This document shows positions 1 to 14,950 of a stretch of DNA of 64,000 nucleotides, piece after piece. The position numbers were made by a program, and so were the translations under genes. The number at the start of each line of letters is the position of its first letter. Positions within the stretch are counted from its first letter, which is position 1. Source of the DNA: Palaemon carinicauda (lineage: Eukaryota > Arthropoda > Malacostraca > Decapoda > Palaemonidae); contig NC_090766.1 in NCBI RefSeq assembly GCF_036898095.1, positions 31,539,972 to 31,603,971 on the forward strand, given 5' to 3'. Below the pieces are notes generated by a model. That model saw only the letters and a program-made list of their open reading frames with translations. It was not told the DNA's origin and searched no databases.

Positions 1-1765
<1,765 letters not shown>

Positions 1766-1789
1766 ACTCTCTCTCTCTCTCTCACCTCT

Positions 1790-3330
<1,541 letters not shown>

Positions 3331-3416
<86 letters not shown>
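3331..3416. repeat. (GA)n microsatellite
   Basis: An uninterrupted GA tract of about 86 bp ending in a short G run. Confidence 0.97.
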
Positions 3417-3421
<5 letters not shown>

Positions 3422-5970
3422 AAATTGCTCAAGAAAATGCAAACGAGGGATATTTCTATGTTATGAATATTAATATGAATAGTCAGTTCCAATATTATTC
3501 AAGAAAATTTTATATAGAAATGGGATAGGAAAATTCAAATAAAAGGTTATGATAACATCTTTTGATGAATTAGTTTCAAAATGATATTGGATTACATTTC
3601 TTAAAAGAATAAAAAAATTCTCCCTCTTCATCGAATTTCTTTGAGTGATATCGGTAATTTCCCCCCTCCTTACATTCGAACCATCCTAACGATCTCTCGG
3701 TTGTTTAACGTCGGCCACCTTTCAGGGCAAGAGGGGCATTATCTATCCAAGGCAGGTCTAGCCAGGCGACACCGGTTTTGTTGTTGGGTGTACTTTTGCT
3801 CAGTAGTTTGTATTTGGTAGTTTTGAAACACTCGAGATTAGTAAGTACTATCACTAGCTTGTCAAGTTTTACACCTTCATTCATTTTATTCATTTGGGTA
3901 AGAGTAGATAAAGATAGCATTTCAATATCAGATTTTATATTGTATGGTCATTTCTTCAATCCGTTTTTCTTATTATTCTGTGCAGCTTTTATACTATACT
4001 TTACTTGAAGTCATTTTATTATTGAAGTATTTCATTAAACAAAAGAAAAATAACATTTAAGAATTTAGAAAGGACTTAAGTGGAAGACTGATTGGTGAAA
4101 ACCTCAACAACAACAAATACAAGTAGCTCACTTTATTCATACTAAGATTTGCAGAAGTTTCTGACATTCAGACAGGAGAAGAGTATTCCAAAAATGGAGG
4201 GACTTAATTCTACATCATCACTGCAGGTGCCATTTAAAAGATATAAATTGGTTGCTTTTCTGACATTAGTTTTTAATACTGTACATAATTCAAGAACGGT
4301 TTTAAGATTAATCTAAGATCTAAAGGTGGCATAAATATTGTCAAATATTCGGGTTGATTCAGTACTTTTACATTGAAAAAGCTAAATATTTAGACAGAGA
4401 AATCCTTGAAAATGAATTGTAAATTTGCCAATAAAAATTAAATCGTCATCCTTCACTATGGCGTTAATTATTGTGAAATTGGAAAATTACCCAAAAACAT
4501 ACGAGAGAAGGATTTCTTAGCAGTAATTTCAACATGGATATGTTTGTTCAAACTCTATCACCACATAGTATATGTAATTCTCCATACAAAAGAAATACTT
4601 CTTGGTACTCCTTATTAGATCTAAATTTGTCAGAATTGATTCATAATTTAATAATGGAATGAAACTTGGCTGTACGGTACCAGATCAGATGATCGGTACA
4701 TTCCTTGTCAGAATTCATTCATAATTTGATAATGGAATGAAACTTGACGGTACGGTACCAGATCAGATGATCGGTACATTCCTTGTCAGAATTCATTCAT
4801 AATTTGATAATGGAATGAAACTTGACGGTACGGTACCAGATCAGATGATCGGTACATTCCTTGTCAGAATTCATTCATAATTTGATAATGGAATAAAACT
4901 TGACTGTACGGTACCAGATCAGATGATCGATACATTCCTAGTTTTGCCTGTATTGAACCTTATATAATACATTATAGACTGCAGTACACTGTTTAATAAT
5001 CTGTTCCAGATTGCTTATAAGGCTTGCAATTAATCAATTTTTCATATAGGAAAAGTGAATAACTTCAATAAAAGACTCATCATGTATACTGTGGGATTTG
5101 GTTTTATAGACCAATACGTTAATTATGCAAGTACTATAATAGAAATAAAAAAAGGGGGGAATTAGGTCTTCATATTCCTTCCATGTTTCACCAAAGACTA
5201 GCAGAGTATCTCATTGATAGTTCTTTTTCACTCAAGACTATTGCATATTTTCATTCACTGGATCTAATTGCTTTCGTCACCAAAAAATGACCAATATTTT
5301 TCCCAAAATAATGTTGCATTTATAGGTTCTTAGCTTCCATCAACATTGATTCTACTCTACTGCACAGTATATATTGTAAAAGGTATTTTTTGTTTGCTTT
5401 AACTACTTGTAGTGTAATATTTCTGCCTCTAACCCTCTCATCCTTAATTATACAGTATCTTCTTTTTCAGATAACAAATACTTTGTTTTAATTTTTCTCC
5501 TGAATTGATTTATTGATTCTCCTCTTCTTTACATTTCACTTTATATTCCCGGTATGTATTATACCTGACGTAGTTCCCCCAAAGGCTCACCCTTCATTTT
5601 GCATAGTCGCCCTGTTAACATTGCCTCAGCAGTTTTTGGGAGTTCTATGCTGAACTGGGTCCTCTGAAGACGAAGAAACAATTTTCTATAGATACCTTAA
5701 TTCCCGTTCCACAGAGTCAGCGGCGCACCTTGAGCAGCCTGTTTGCTCAGGTAGCGAGTGCCAGCAAAGGTAGTTTGAAACGCGCTGGTTCAGCCAATAA
5801 TTTGGCCCCTCCAAACTCATCTCATGACGGGACACATTCACGATCACTACCCCATCCCCTCCCCATTCACCCCAGCAAAGTAGAAATGTAGGAGCATTTA
5901 CTATTGCATGTCATAATTGCTTTTCCTTGTCATGAACACTTTTTATCTCTGGCTTCTTTTTTCAAAATAG
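3417..5970. other. AT-rich stretch with no recognised gene apart from the 78-bp tandem array
   Basis: Apart from the tandem repeat at 4629-4940 I recognise nothing coding. A less AT-rich patch at about 5600-5880 is not similar to anything else in the window. Confidence 0.55.
4629..4940. repeat. 78-bp tandem repeat, four copies
   Basis: Copies start at 4629, 4707, 4785 and 4863, an exact 78-bp period. Each begins 'gtcagaatt' and contains 'acggtaccagatcagatgatc'-like sequence flanked by GTAC-containing palindromes. The middle two copies look identical; the outer two carry a few substitutions. No coding potential. Confidence 0.93.
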
Positions 5971-6287
5971 TGTACCAACCATGTGTCACATGATCGTATA
6001 AAGTTCATTTTGTGTATATATTATGCTTGTATCTTCGCTCTTCCCTCGCACTAAAAAGAGCCTGAATAAACATATCCATTTTTCTCATCGGTAACGGTGT
6101 CAATTTTGAACAGGAAATTTCTTGTTGCTTTGAGCTTTTGTATATAAAGGAGTGTGTTCTATAATAAACTCACTCAGTTGCTTTCATCCTGTCTTTGAGT
6201 CACAACCTTCTCTCGGCCCGTCACATTGGGGACCCCGGAAGTCAACTTGCTCCTCCCGCCTTCCACCCCTGCCCCTCCATCATTAGA
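5971..6287 (+). mobile_element. Gypsy-1c: LTR plus short leader fragment of the CsRn1-type family
   Basis: 5971-6225 matches the LTRs of Gypsy-1a and Gypsy-1b: it starts TGTACCAACC, contains a TATATAAAGG box followed by an AATAAA-like region, and ends CGTCACA. The next bases repeat the primer-binding-site leader (TTGGGGACCCC here, TTGGTGACCCC in the full elements) and a C-rich leader, then similarity stops near 6287. It is therefore a 5' LTR with a truncated interior rather than a clean solo LTR. It is more diverged than the two full copies, so probably an older insertion. Confidence 0.85.
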
Positions 6288-6555
6288 AAAGGCCAATCGT
6301 TTATGTTACTTTATGGACACATTGGGAGTCAAGTTGGTGTTGATAGAACAGTATGAAAGAGAGTAGTTGCACCACTCACTAGTATTTTCTCCAATATAAA
6401 GAACGATGGTTTGTATTCATGTCGGAAAAAAATTAAAGTTTTCTTGTTACCAATATAGGATATTAGTATCAATGTTAAAATATCTATATCACTTCAGTTA
6501 TCATAAACATGATATTCATTTGTTTTCTTAAAATCAATGAGATACTCGTATAAAA

Positions 6556-6742
6556 AAGGGATTTTGACAAAGGAAAAATCTATTTCTGGACGAGAGACCC
6601 GTGTCGCCCAGTGAAATGCTCCTTAAGCACCATTTCTAAGGTACATAACTGCTATATATTACCAGAAAAAAAATTGCATGGGAATGCCAGGTTGAACCCA
6701 GCTCGCTCACCTGTATAAGGTGTCGATATAATACTGGGGCGC
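6556..6742. repeat. DIRS-A1 left inverted terminal repeat, outer part
   Basis: Starts GGGATTTTGAC and runs to 'actggggcgc'. It is the reverse complement of the outer half of the right repeat (about 19030-19190). The remainder continues at 11217 after the Gypsy-1a insertion. Confidence 0.9.
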
Positions 6743-6746
6743 AATA

Positions 6747-6999
6747 TGTACCAACCGTGTGTCACACAATTGTACATAATTATTTTGTATACATTATGCT
6801 TGTATCTGCGCTCTTCCCTCGCACTAAAAAAACCTGAATGATCATGTCTCTGGTTTTGCTCTGCAATATTGTCTGTCTCTCGAACTTGTTATGTCCTGTT
6901 GCCTTGAGGTTTTGTATATAAAGGAGAGTGTTCCTTAATAAACAACTCAGTTGATTGCATCCTGCCTTTGAGTTCACAACCCTCTCTCGGCCCGTCACA
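6747..6999 (+). repeat. Gypsy-1a 5' LTR
   Basis: 253 bp starting TGTACCAACC and ending CGTCACA. It contains a TATATAAAGG promoter-like box near 6914 and AATAAA (about 6936). The leader with the presumed tRNA-Trp primer site TGGTGACCCCGA begins at 7001. Confidence 0.93.
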
Positions 7000-7071
7000 T
7001 TGGTGACCCCGAAAGTCGACTCGCTCCCACCCCCTTCCACCCCCACCCCCTCGCCCCTTCATCGTTGTACT

Positions 7072-7878
7072 ATGACGGACTCTACGGCAGTTGGTGCTGC
7101 GGCCGCTCCATTCAAACTTTTATCGTTTGCCAGCGGAGAGGCGTTTGCTTGGTTTCAGCGCGCAGAAGTCCATTTTCGTATCAGGGGCGTGACTCGCTCA
7201 ACCACCAAAGCGGATTATGTTCTCGCGGCGATACCCGAGGACACCTTCCCAGAAATATCCGACTGGCTTAGTGAACAAGGAGACACCCCAATAGCGTATG
7301 ACGCCCTCAAAACATACATTCTGCAGCAGTACTCGCCGTCGCCAGCCGCCCGTATAGCAAAGCTTTTTCAGCTCTCGCAACAACCGTTGGGGGACCAAAG
7401 GGCTTCGCTTGCCCTCAGGGAGATGACCAGTATCGCTCGCCTTCAACCTGCCGCAGACAGCTCTCCTCGTGAGGTGAACCTACTTCGTGCCCTTTGGATA
7501 CGCCGTTTACCTGAACCTGTACGCGCTGCCATACCCGATGTCGATAGTTTACCCATAAAGGACTTGATGACCAAAGCCGATGCCCTTATGGACAGCCACT
7601 TCAAGACCTCCATCAACGCCTCCACTCCTGACGACGAGGATGCCTATTCAACGTCAACCGAAGCTGACATGAATGCCGTAGGACATACACGCCTACCCCG
7701 TGACGTGCCGAAGCGGCGACAAAGCCGCCCACCACCCACCAATCGCTCGCGCCCCAACGAACGACTTCTACAGCCACTTACTACCTCCCATCCGCTGCAG
7801 TTTTGCTACTACCACTTCAGATTCGGGGCAACCGCGAGGAAATGTGCCAAGGATTGTCAGTGGCCAAAAAGCATGTAA
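7072..7878 (+). CDS. gag: Gypsy-1a Gag with CHCC zinc finger
   Basis: 268-residue Gag. The ATG at 7072 is chosen because it corresponds to the ATG of the second copy at 57363 and lies just after the LTR leader; upstream codons are leader sequence. The middle shows the helical capsid-like region (AWFQRAEVHF near the N-terminus, LFQLSQQPLGDQRAS further on). The C-terminus carries C-x2-H-x9-C-x3-C (CYYH...KCAKDC), the CHCC finger typical of the CsRn1 clade instead of CCHC knuckles. The stop lies just after AAAAAGC, a one-base departure from the frameshift heptamer seen in Gypsy-1b, so read-through into pol may be impaired. This is the only undamaged gag of the family in the window. Confidence 0.9.
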   Translation: MTDSTAVGAAAAPFKLLSFASGEAFAWFQRAEVHFRIRGVTRSTTKADYVLAAIPEDTFPEISDWLSEQGDTPIAYDALKTYILQQYSPSPAARIAKLFQLSQQPLGDQRASLALREMTSIARLQPAADSSPREVNLLRALWIRRLPEPVRAAIPDVDSLPIKDLMTKADALMDSHFKTSINASTPDDEDAYSTSTEADMNAVGHTRLPRDVPKRRQSRPPPTNRSRPNERLLQPLTTSHPLQFCYYHFRFGATARKCAKDCQWPKSM

Positions 7879-10800
7879 GTAGGCCATCGCTTGTGGCGGT
7901 GGCCTCCCATGTTTCTGATCTTTTCTTTTTACAGGATGCAGGAACGGGTGTTTTTTGGTAGACAAGGGTGCTTTTCGTTCTCTTTTGCCAAGGAAACTCT
8001 TCAAGGCATGACGTAGTCTGTCTACATCTGCCGACGTCCGCTTGGTAGCTGCCAACGGATCTGTGATACCCACCTACGGTTACAAGAACCTCACATTATC
8101 GTTCATCTGCCGACGTCCGCTTGGTAGCTGCCAACGGATCTGTGATACCCACCTACGGTTACAAGAACCTCACATTATCGTTCGGAAACGGTAAATTCAA
8201 TTGGAAGTTTCTCGTTGCTGACGTCACAATGCCAATCCTCGGTGCGGATTTCCTCTCTCATTTCCACCTTCTGGTCGATGTCGCCCACCGACGATTGGTC
8301 AATGCAGACTCGTACTTGTCGACACCTCTTCAACCCGCCCCCTCTAACCTCACTCTCCACATCAGCGCACCCACGGATGCCTACGCCCACCTCCTCACGT
8401 CGTACCCGGAAGTTTTACGTCCAGAACTTCGCCAAACGCCCACGGTTCTTGCCAAGCACGGTATTTATCACCATATCAAGACGACGGGACCCCCAGTCTT
8501 CGCAAAATTCAGACGTCTGGCACCGGAACGATTGGCAGCCGCCAAACAGACATTCGCCGAAATGGAGGAAATCGGCCTTTGCCAAAAGGCCTCCAGCCCA
8601 TGGTCATCACCCTTACACATTGTTCTGAAGAAAGACGGCTCCCTCCGTCCGTGCGGGGATTACAGGCGCCTGAACATGAAAAAAGAACCGGATCACTACC
8701 CCCTCCCAAACATTGCCGACGTGACCTCCTATCTGCACAAAGCGAAGGTTTTCTCTACGCTCGACCTCCTGAAGGGGTATTATCAGGTGCCTATGAACCC
8801 AAAAGACATCCCCAAGACCGCCATCATCACTCCGTTTGGTACATACAGCTTCAATTACTCCTGTTTTGGCCTTCGTAATGCTGGGGCAAAGTTTCAACGT
8901 CTCATGGATGGCATCTTAGGGGACCTCCCTTTCTGTGTATGTTATGTGGACGACATACTTGTGTTCTCCTCCTCAAAAGAGGAACACCTCCGTCACCTGC
9001 GCATCGTGCTCGACCGCCTGCAACAAAACGGCCTTGTAGTCCGGTACGACAAGTGTACCTTTGGCACCAACGAAGTGTCGTTCTTAGGGCACCGTATCAC
9101 TCTTGAAGGAGTCCATCCCCTCCCTGAGAAGGTAGCAGCTGTTCAGAACTTCCCCGCGCCCTCGACCGTCAAAGCTCTGCAGGAATTCTTGGGCATGATT
9201 AACTATTATCACCGTTTTCTGCCAGCCATTGCCGCCACTCTTGCTCCCCTCTACGCCTCCCTCAAGGGCAAGCCAAAGGACCTGAAGTGGGGTCCCCTTC
9301 AAGAAGCAGCCTTCTGCAATGCAAAGAAGGCCCTATCAACTGCTGCGGCTCTCACTTTTCCTATCCCACACGCCCCTCTCCTTCTCTCCACCGATGCCAG
9401 CGACGTCGCTATTGGTGCTGTACTCGAGCAGGTGGTCAAAGGCTCACCCCGCCCATTGGCCTTCTTCAACAGAAAACTGTCCAAGGCAGAATCGGGTTAT
9501 TCTACCTTCGATCGAGAATTGCTGGCAGTGCACTTGGCTGTCCGTCACTTTCACCATTTCTTAGAAGGTACGCCCTTCGTCATTCGCACAGACCACATGC
9601 CTCTGGTGCACGCCTTCACTCGACAGTCTGACGCCTGGTCCGCCCGTCAAAGCCGACATCTCTCCGCCGTGGCTGAATACAATTGCACCCTCCAACATGT
9701 CCCTGGGAAAATGAATCCCGTTGCCAATGCCCTGTCAAGAAACATGTTGGCTGCCGTTCAACTGGGATTGGATTACAATGCCCTGGCTGAAGCCCAACGA
9801 CAGGATCCAGAGTATCCAGCTTGTAGGACATCCTGCATGTCCCTCCGTTGGGAAGACTTTCCCCTCGAAGACTCCAACACCACCCTCCTCTGTGACGTCA
9901 GTACTGGTAGACCGCGACCTTGGATTCCTGCTCCCATGCGCCGACAGGTGTTTGATTTCATTCACGGCCTTTCACATCCCTCGTGCCGTTCTACTGCACA
10001 GCTGCTGAAGGCAAAGTTCATTTGGCACGGCATTTCTAAGGATGCTAAGGATTGGGTCCGCGCCTGTACTTCATGCCAAACTTCCAAAGTACATCGACAC
10101 ACGGATTCAGGAGTGGGCACCTTTCCTCAACCTCAGCGTCGTTTCGCACACATTCACGTCGACGTTGTAGGCCCCCTACCCACATCACAAGGACATCGTT
10201 ACCTGTTTACCGTCATCGACCGCTCCACTCGTTGGCCTGAAGCCATTCCCATGGAAACTGCAACGTCCGCCTCATGTACATCTGCCTTACTCTCTGGATG
10301 GATTTCAAGATTCGGTATCCCTGAGCATATTACTTCTGACAGGGGAACCACTTTCACCTCTCAATTGTGGACGTCATTAGCGAATTTCCTGGGCATCACC
10401 CTACATCAGACAACGGCCTACAACCCCGCTGCCAATGGAATGGTTGAACGTTTTCATCGCACCCTCAAAGCAGCTTTGATGTCCCGCTGCAAGGATTGCA
10501 ACTGGTTTACTCAGCTTCCCTGGGTCCTCCTGGGACTAAGGACCACTCCTAAAGACGCCCTCGACGTCTCGGCAGCTGAAATGGTGTATGGCGATCCGTT
10601 GGTCGTCCCTGCCGAATTTTTTCCTTCTACAACCTCCTCCGACGAAAATTTACATCGTGCCGCCAGGCTTACAAGCCCTCAGCGAAGCATCACATACCAA
10701 CAGACTTGCACTCTGCAACGCATGTCTTCCTGCGCAACGACACTAGCAAGCCACCACTAACGCCCCCTTACACGGGTCCTTTCCTTGTGATCCGACGCAG

Positions 10801-10930
10801 TCCGAAAGCATTCCAACTAAACATTCGGGGCAAAGAAGACTGGGTCTCCATTGATCGTCTAAAACCTGCTTACCTTCTGCCAGATGACCCGCCTACAGTT
10901 CGCCTCTCTAGATCAGGGCGCCCTATTTAA
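7879..10930 (+). pseudogene. pol: Gypsy-1a Pol (protease-RT-RNase H-integrase), broken
   Basis: Order is protease, RT (YVDD in CYVDDILVF), RNase H (STDAS), integrase with the HHCC finger and D-D-E residues (HVDVV, TSDRGT, NGMVERFH), then a GPY/F-type tail. The frame is open from 8121 to 10760. Upstream the protease has lost its active-site triplet (Asp-Lys-Gly for Asp-Thr/Ser-Gly, near 7963), a TGA interrupts near 8009, and a 79-bp tandem duplication (8025-8182) shifts frame. Near 10648 a deletion of about 32 bp relative to Gypsy-1b moves the tail into another frame, which then runs to 10930. Non-functional as it stands. Confidence 0.92.
8025..8182. repeat. 79-bp perfect tandem duplication inside Gypsy-1a protease
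   Basis: The segment starting 'catctgccgacg' occurs at 8025-8103 and again at 8104-8182 with no visible difference. Gypsy-1b has one copy. Because 79 is not a multiple of three it breaks the frame. Perfect identity points to a recent duplication or an assembly error. Confidence 0.93.
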
Positions 10931-10964
10931 CATGTACAGTATGTCATTTTTAGGGGGGGAGCCA

Positions 10965-11216
10965 TGTAGCAACCGTGTGTCACACAATTGTACACAATTA
11001 TTTTGTATATATTATGCTTGTATCTGCGCTCTTCCCTCGCACTAAAAACAACCTGAATGATCATGTCTCCGGTTTTGCTCTGTAATATTGTCTGTCTCTT
11101 GAACATGTTATGTCCTGTTGCCTTGAGGTTTTGTATATAAAGGAGTGTTCCTTAATAAACAACTCAGTTGATTGCATCCTGCCTTTGAGTTCACAACCCT
11201 CTCTCGGCTCGTCACA
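10965..11216 (+). repeat. Gypsy-1a 3' LTR
   Basis: 252 bp starting TGTAGCAACC and ending CGTCACA. A polypurine tract (AGGGGGGGAG, about 10952-10961) sits just upstream as the plus-strand primer. AATAAA at about 11154 may be the polyadenylation signal. Confidence 0.92.
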
Positions 11217-11340
11217 GATAAATCACAACCAGAGGCCTCGCACCATTTAGATATCTCCTGTCAAAATCCCTGAACAGCGAGGTGCCGTTCAACCTTTAAC
11301 TACTACTAGCCAACCCACGCCAGTGACGTCACTCCTCATA
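11217..11340. repeat. DIRS-A1 left inverted terminal repeat, inner part
   Basis: Continues the repeat after Gypsy-1a, from 'gataaatcacaacc' to about 'cagtgacgtcact'. It is the reverse complement of about 18915-19035. Confidence 0.88.
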
Positions 11341-11380
11341 GCATCCCAAATTGGGGCCCAATTATGGAGGGACGGGTGGG

Positions 11381-11473
11381 TTCACTGGGCGACACGGGTC
11401 TCTCGCCCCGAAATAGATTTTTCCTTCGTCAAAATCCCTTTTCTGGGCTCCGACCCGTGTCGCCCAGTGAAAT
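11381..11473. repeat. DIRS-A1 internal complementary region
   Basis: First half (TTCACTGGGCGACACGGG ... CAAAATCCC) is the reverse complement of the element's left end at 6558-6616. Second half (TTTTCTGGGCTCC ... CAGTGAAA) is the reverse complement of the right end at 19163-19194. This joined copy of both ends is the hallmark internal complementary region of DIRS1 elements, thought to template completion of the termini and circularisation. Confidence 0.93.
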
Positions 11474-11898
11474 CGTACCAGAGAATGGGGACCCAATATG
11501 GCTAACTACCTGAAGGGAATAACACAAAATTAATATAGCTGATGAATTTTAATGTAAAAAAAGAGGGATACGGAAACCCGTAAAATAGATCAACACGTAA
11601 ATGACAGAGACAATTAGACACGATACATAAACAAAATGAAACCCGAAGGGAAAGTCAACAGGTATGAATAATGTTAATACAGCTTGGTAAGCAAAATGCA
11701 GTAAAGCATACAATCATAGATATAAATAATTAACATAACAAAGGAACATCAGCTCGGGGATTTCAAAAACAAGTGAGATCAAATTAATTCATGAAATCGA
11801 TCAATTGAATAATAAATAATACATCATGGTAAATAAAACAGGTAGGAACAACAGGTAAGCCAGGCAGGAGGGAAAGAGGACAGAGCAAGACGTTGTGA

Positions 11899-12884
11899 TT
11901 AGGACTCAGTACCCTCAGGAGGAACTACATTCCTCGCAGCTACTGTGGCAAATCTAAGAGCTTCTAAAGGTTTTAGGTAGTGACGTTTGAAAACTTTAGG
12001 GGACTTCCAACCCGTATATTTTGAGAGCTCATCAAATTTCATATGGTGGAAAAAATTAAATGAGGTAGCCACAGCTCGAATATCATGGACATGTGGGAAT
12101 GATTCAGGATTAGCTTGTTTAATAAAATAAAGAATTTGTTGCCTGATTCCCTTAAGGGTAATAGTTCCTCCGTGCTCTCTTATAAATAAGGGCCCTGTGG
12201 TTGTAGTGGAAGTTCTACTTAAGTAGGATTTCAGGGTGGTAACTGGGCACAGGGATGGATCCCTAGGAAGTGGAACAATCTTCCAGGGGGACCACCTGTT
12301 CTAGGGATCCTCATTTTTAGCCAGGAACACTTTGTTAGGGGTGAGAAGGACCTCACCTGAAGAGAGAAACTCTATATGACCTGGGTCTCTAGATAAAGCT
12401 GACAATTCCGAGATTCTGGAGCCAGAGGCGAGGCTCAAAAGGAAGTGACTTTCTTAATAATGCCATATAGTTACAGGATTCATTTGGAGTGTCAGAAGCC
12501 AGCTTAAGAACATCGTTTAAAAACCAGGAAACTGCGCTAGGGCGAGTGGAAGGTTTTAGCCTGGCACAAGCTCTCGGAATGGATGAGAAATATGAATCCG
12601 TTAAATCAATGCCAAAACCAATATGGAAGATCTTTATCAAGGCTGACTTAATTGTAGTAATGGTACTGGCTGCCAGGCCTGATTGGAAGAGAGTCCGGAA
12701 GAATGTCACAGTTAGGTTCATTGTCTTTTTCTCAACTTGGGAATCTTTCAAGAACTTAGCTAATTTCCTGACAGCTGAGTCATATTGTCGGAGAGTAAGA
12801 TTCCCTTTTGTCAGATTCCAGGAAAATAGTATTCGAAGGATCGATGCTCGCACCTCGTTGGGCTGCGAACTTCATGAAGTCCAT
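11899..12884 (-). pseudogene. DIRS-A1 tyrosine recombinase, broken
   Basis: Homologous throughout to the DIRS-A2 recombinase. The likely start is the ATG at 12884, a few bases before the RT-RNase H frame closes. The N-terminal SAM-like domain is readable at about 12810-12440. The catalytic part follows with the first Arg (SGSRISEL), His-x-x-Arg (HDIR) and the nucleophile Tyr (FKRHYL). At least two frameshifts (about 12795 and 12440) and an in-frame TAG near 12301 disrupt it. It ends at 11899 with VVPPEGTES. Confidence 0.88.
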
Positions 12885-14950
12885 AAAGTTAGGGCATTCA
12901 GAATCCTTGAGGAAGCGAACACATTGCGAGTTTGTACTGTCTGTGTGAGCATCGGATTGGGAATCCGTCGAGGGCTGAGACCTAGCTCTAGCAACAAGGG
13001 GAACCAATTGCTCTTGGGCCAGTTGGGGGCTACGAGAGCCACTCGACCTTTGAAGGATCTGAGTTTGTGCAGAACTTTCAGCAGGAGATTCACCGGAGGA
13101 ATCAGATAAATCGTCTTCCAGGTATTCCAATCTAGGATCATAGAGTCTGTGGCATAAGCCTGAGGGTCCAGGTTGGGGGCTTCGTAACAATCCAGTTTGC
13201 GATTGGATTCTGTCACAAACAGATCCACCTGGAGACCCGGGACTTGAGATAGTATCCACTGGAAAGATCGATTGTCCAGTGACCATTCCGACTCTAGCGG
13301 AGTCGTCCGGGAAAGGGAGTCCGCTACCACATTCCGGACTCCTTCTAGATGGACTGCTGACAGGTGCCACTTGTGCATTGCCACCATGGAGAAAATCTGC
13401 AACATGACGTGGTTTATTTGGGCTGATCTGGAGCCTCCTCTGTTGAGGCAGTGAACTATGACTGCACTGTCGAGAACTAGTCAGATATGGAGATTCCTGG
13501 CTGGATTGAGACGTTTTGAAGTGAGGAAGACTGCCATGGCCTCGAGGACGTTGATGTGCATGTGTCGTAAGACTGATGACCATAACCCTTGGGCTTTTTT
13601 GTGTTCGGAGTAACCTCCCCACCCTGTTAAGGAGGCGTCTATGTGGACGACGAGTCCCGGGACCGGATGTTGTAAGGGAACCGACTTGGAGAGATTCTTG
13701 ACCTTCTTCCAAGGCTGTAGACTTTTCTTCAAGAGTGGGGGAAGGCGGGCATGTCTGTCGCTGCGTTTTGCGGTTGCTCTGGATCTCCACACTCTGTTTA
13801 TGTCCTTGAGTTTGGACCGTAGGACGATGTCTGTCACAGAGGCGAACTGCAAGGAACCTAGGATCCTCTCTTGGTTCCTTCTGGAGGTCAACTTCTCCCT
13901 GAGAAATTGTCTCGTCTTCCTCGCAATCTTCTTCCTTTTGGCTTTGGGGAGTCACAGCGTATGGGAGCATAGGTCCCATTGTAGACCCAGCCATGGAAAC
14001 TTGGTCTCCGGGACCAGGCGGGATTTTCCGAAGTTGACTTGGAATCCCAGTTGTCGTAGGAAGGTGAGGACTTTGTTCGTTGCTACGCGGCAATTCTGGG
14101 CATTGTCTGACCAGATTAGCCAATCGTCTAGATAGGCCACTACCTGTATCCCCTGAGTGCGAAGCTCTTGAATGACTGTCTCTGCTAGTTTGGTGAAGAT
14201 TCTGGGTGCCACATTGAGCCTGAACGGCATCACTTTGAATGCGTAGGCTTGTTTGCCTAGCTTGAAGCCCAGAAAAGGACGAAAATGCCTTGCTATTGGA
14301 ACGTGATAGTAGGCATCGGTAAGATCGATGGAGGTGGTGACGGCCCCACGGGGAAGTAAGGTCCGCACCTGCGAGACGGTAAGCCATAGGGAATTTGTCG
14401 CAACGAATGAAGGAATTTAAACAAGACAGGTCCAGGATTACCCTTCGTTTGTCTGAGCCTTTCTTTGGCACGCTGAACAAGCGTCCTTGAAATCTTAAGC
14501 GACGTATGCTTTGGATCCCATTCTTTTGTAGCAGATCTGTCGTGAAGGAACATAGTTCTTCTGTTAGCAATTGGTAAAAGCTGTTCAGTGGAGGAGGTCC
14601 CTGTATCCAGCTCCACCCTAGGCCTTTGGAGATAATGCTGGAAGCCCAATCGCTGAACTTCCAACGGTCTCGAAAAAGGTACAGTCTCCCTCCTACCTGC
14701 GTTGTCTCATTGGGTGGAGGATGATTTGCCTCCACTGCTTCCACGGGAAGACTTGCCCCGGTGGTAACCCCTTCTGCTACCTCGGGCACGAAAGGCACCC
14801 CTGGCACCTCTGTGACGCTGGTAGCCACGGAAGGAGGTCTGAGCCTCATAAATGGGGTTAAAGGCGGGGGAGAAGGAAGTCGAGGCGATTTGAGACTGAG
14901 GGACCAGGATGTATTGCTCTTGCTGCTGGCCCTTTGATAAAGAAGGCTGG
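12872..14950 (-). pseudogene. DIRS-A1 reverse transcriptase-RNase H, broken
   Basis: The RT core reads DLTDAYYHVPI and YLDDWLIWSD within 14368-13952. RNase H follows with HIDASLTGWGG and INVLEAMAV (13891-13481), then the conserved post-RNase H segment with APNWPKSNW, ending at 12872. Several frameshifts separate these parts, whereas DIRS-A2 keeps them in one frame. The 5' end is approximate because this region overlaps the gag C-terminus in another frame. I see no adenine-methyltransferase motif of the Dictyostelium DIRS-1 kind. Confidence 0.88.

Larger units (their letters stand above)
6747..11216 (+). mobile_element. Gypsy-1a: full-length CsRn1-clade Ty3/Gypsy retrotransposon inside the DIRS-A1 terminal repeat
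   Basis: LTRs at 6747-6999 and 10965-11216 flank gag and pol. The uninterrupted target is visible in the right DIRS repeat and shows that GATA was duplicated (AATA at 6743-6746, GATA at 11217-11220, one mismatch). CsRn1-clade assignment rests on the CHCC-type gag finger and on a leader starting TGGTGACCCCGA, the form used by tRNA-Trp-primed CsRn1 elements. By eye the two LTRs differ at roughly nine positions plus small indels, so the copy is not recent. gag is intact; pol is broken. Confidence 0.95.

Noticed and set aside
12780..14849. 689-codon open frame in DIRS-A1
   Set aside because: It alternates short true RT and recombinase segments with out-of-frame sequence created by frameshifts; the motif-bearing frames are the shorter pieces.
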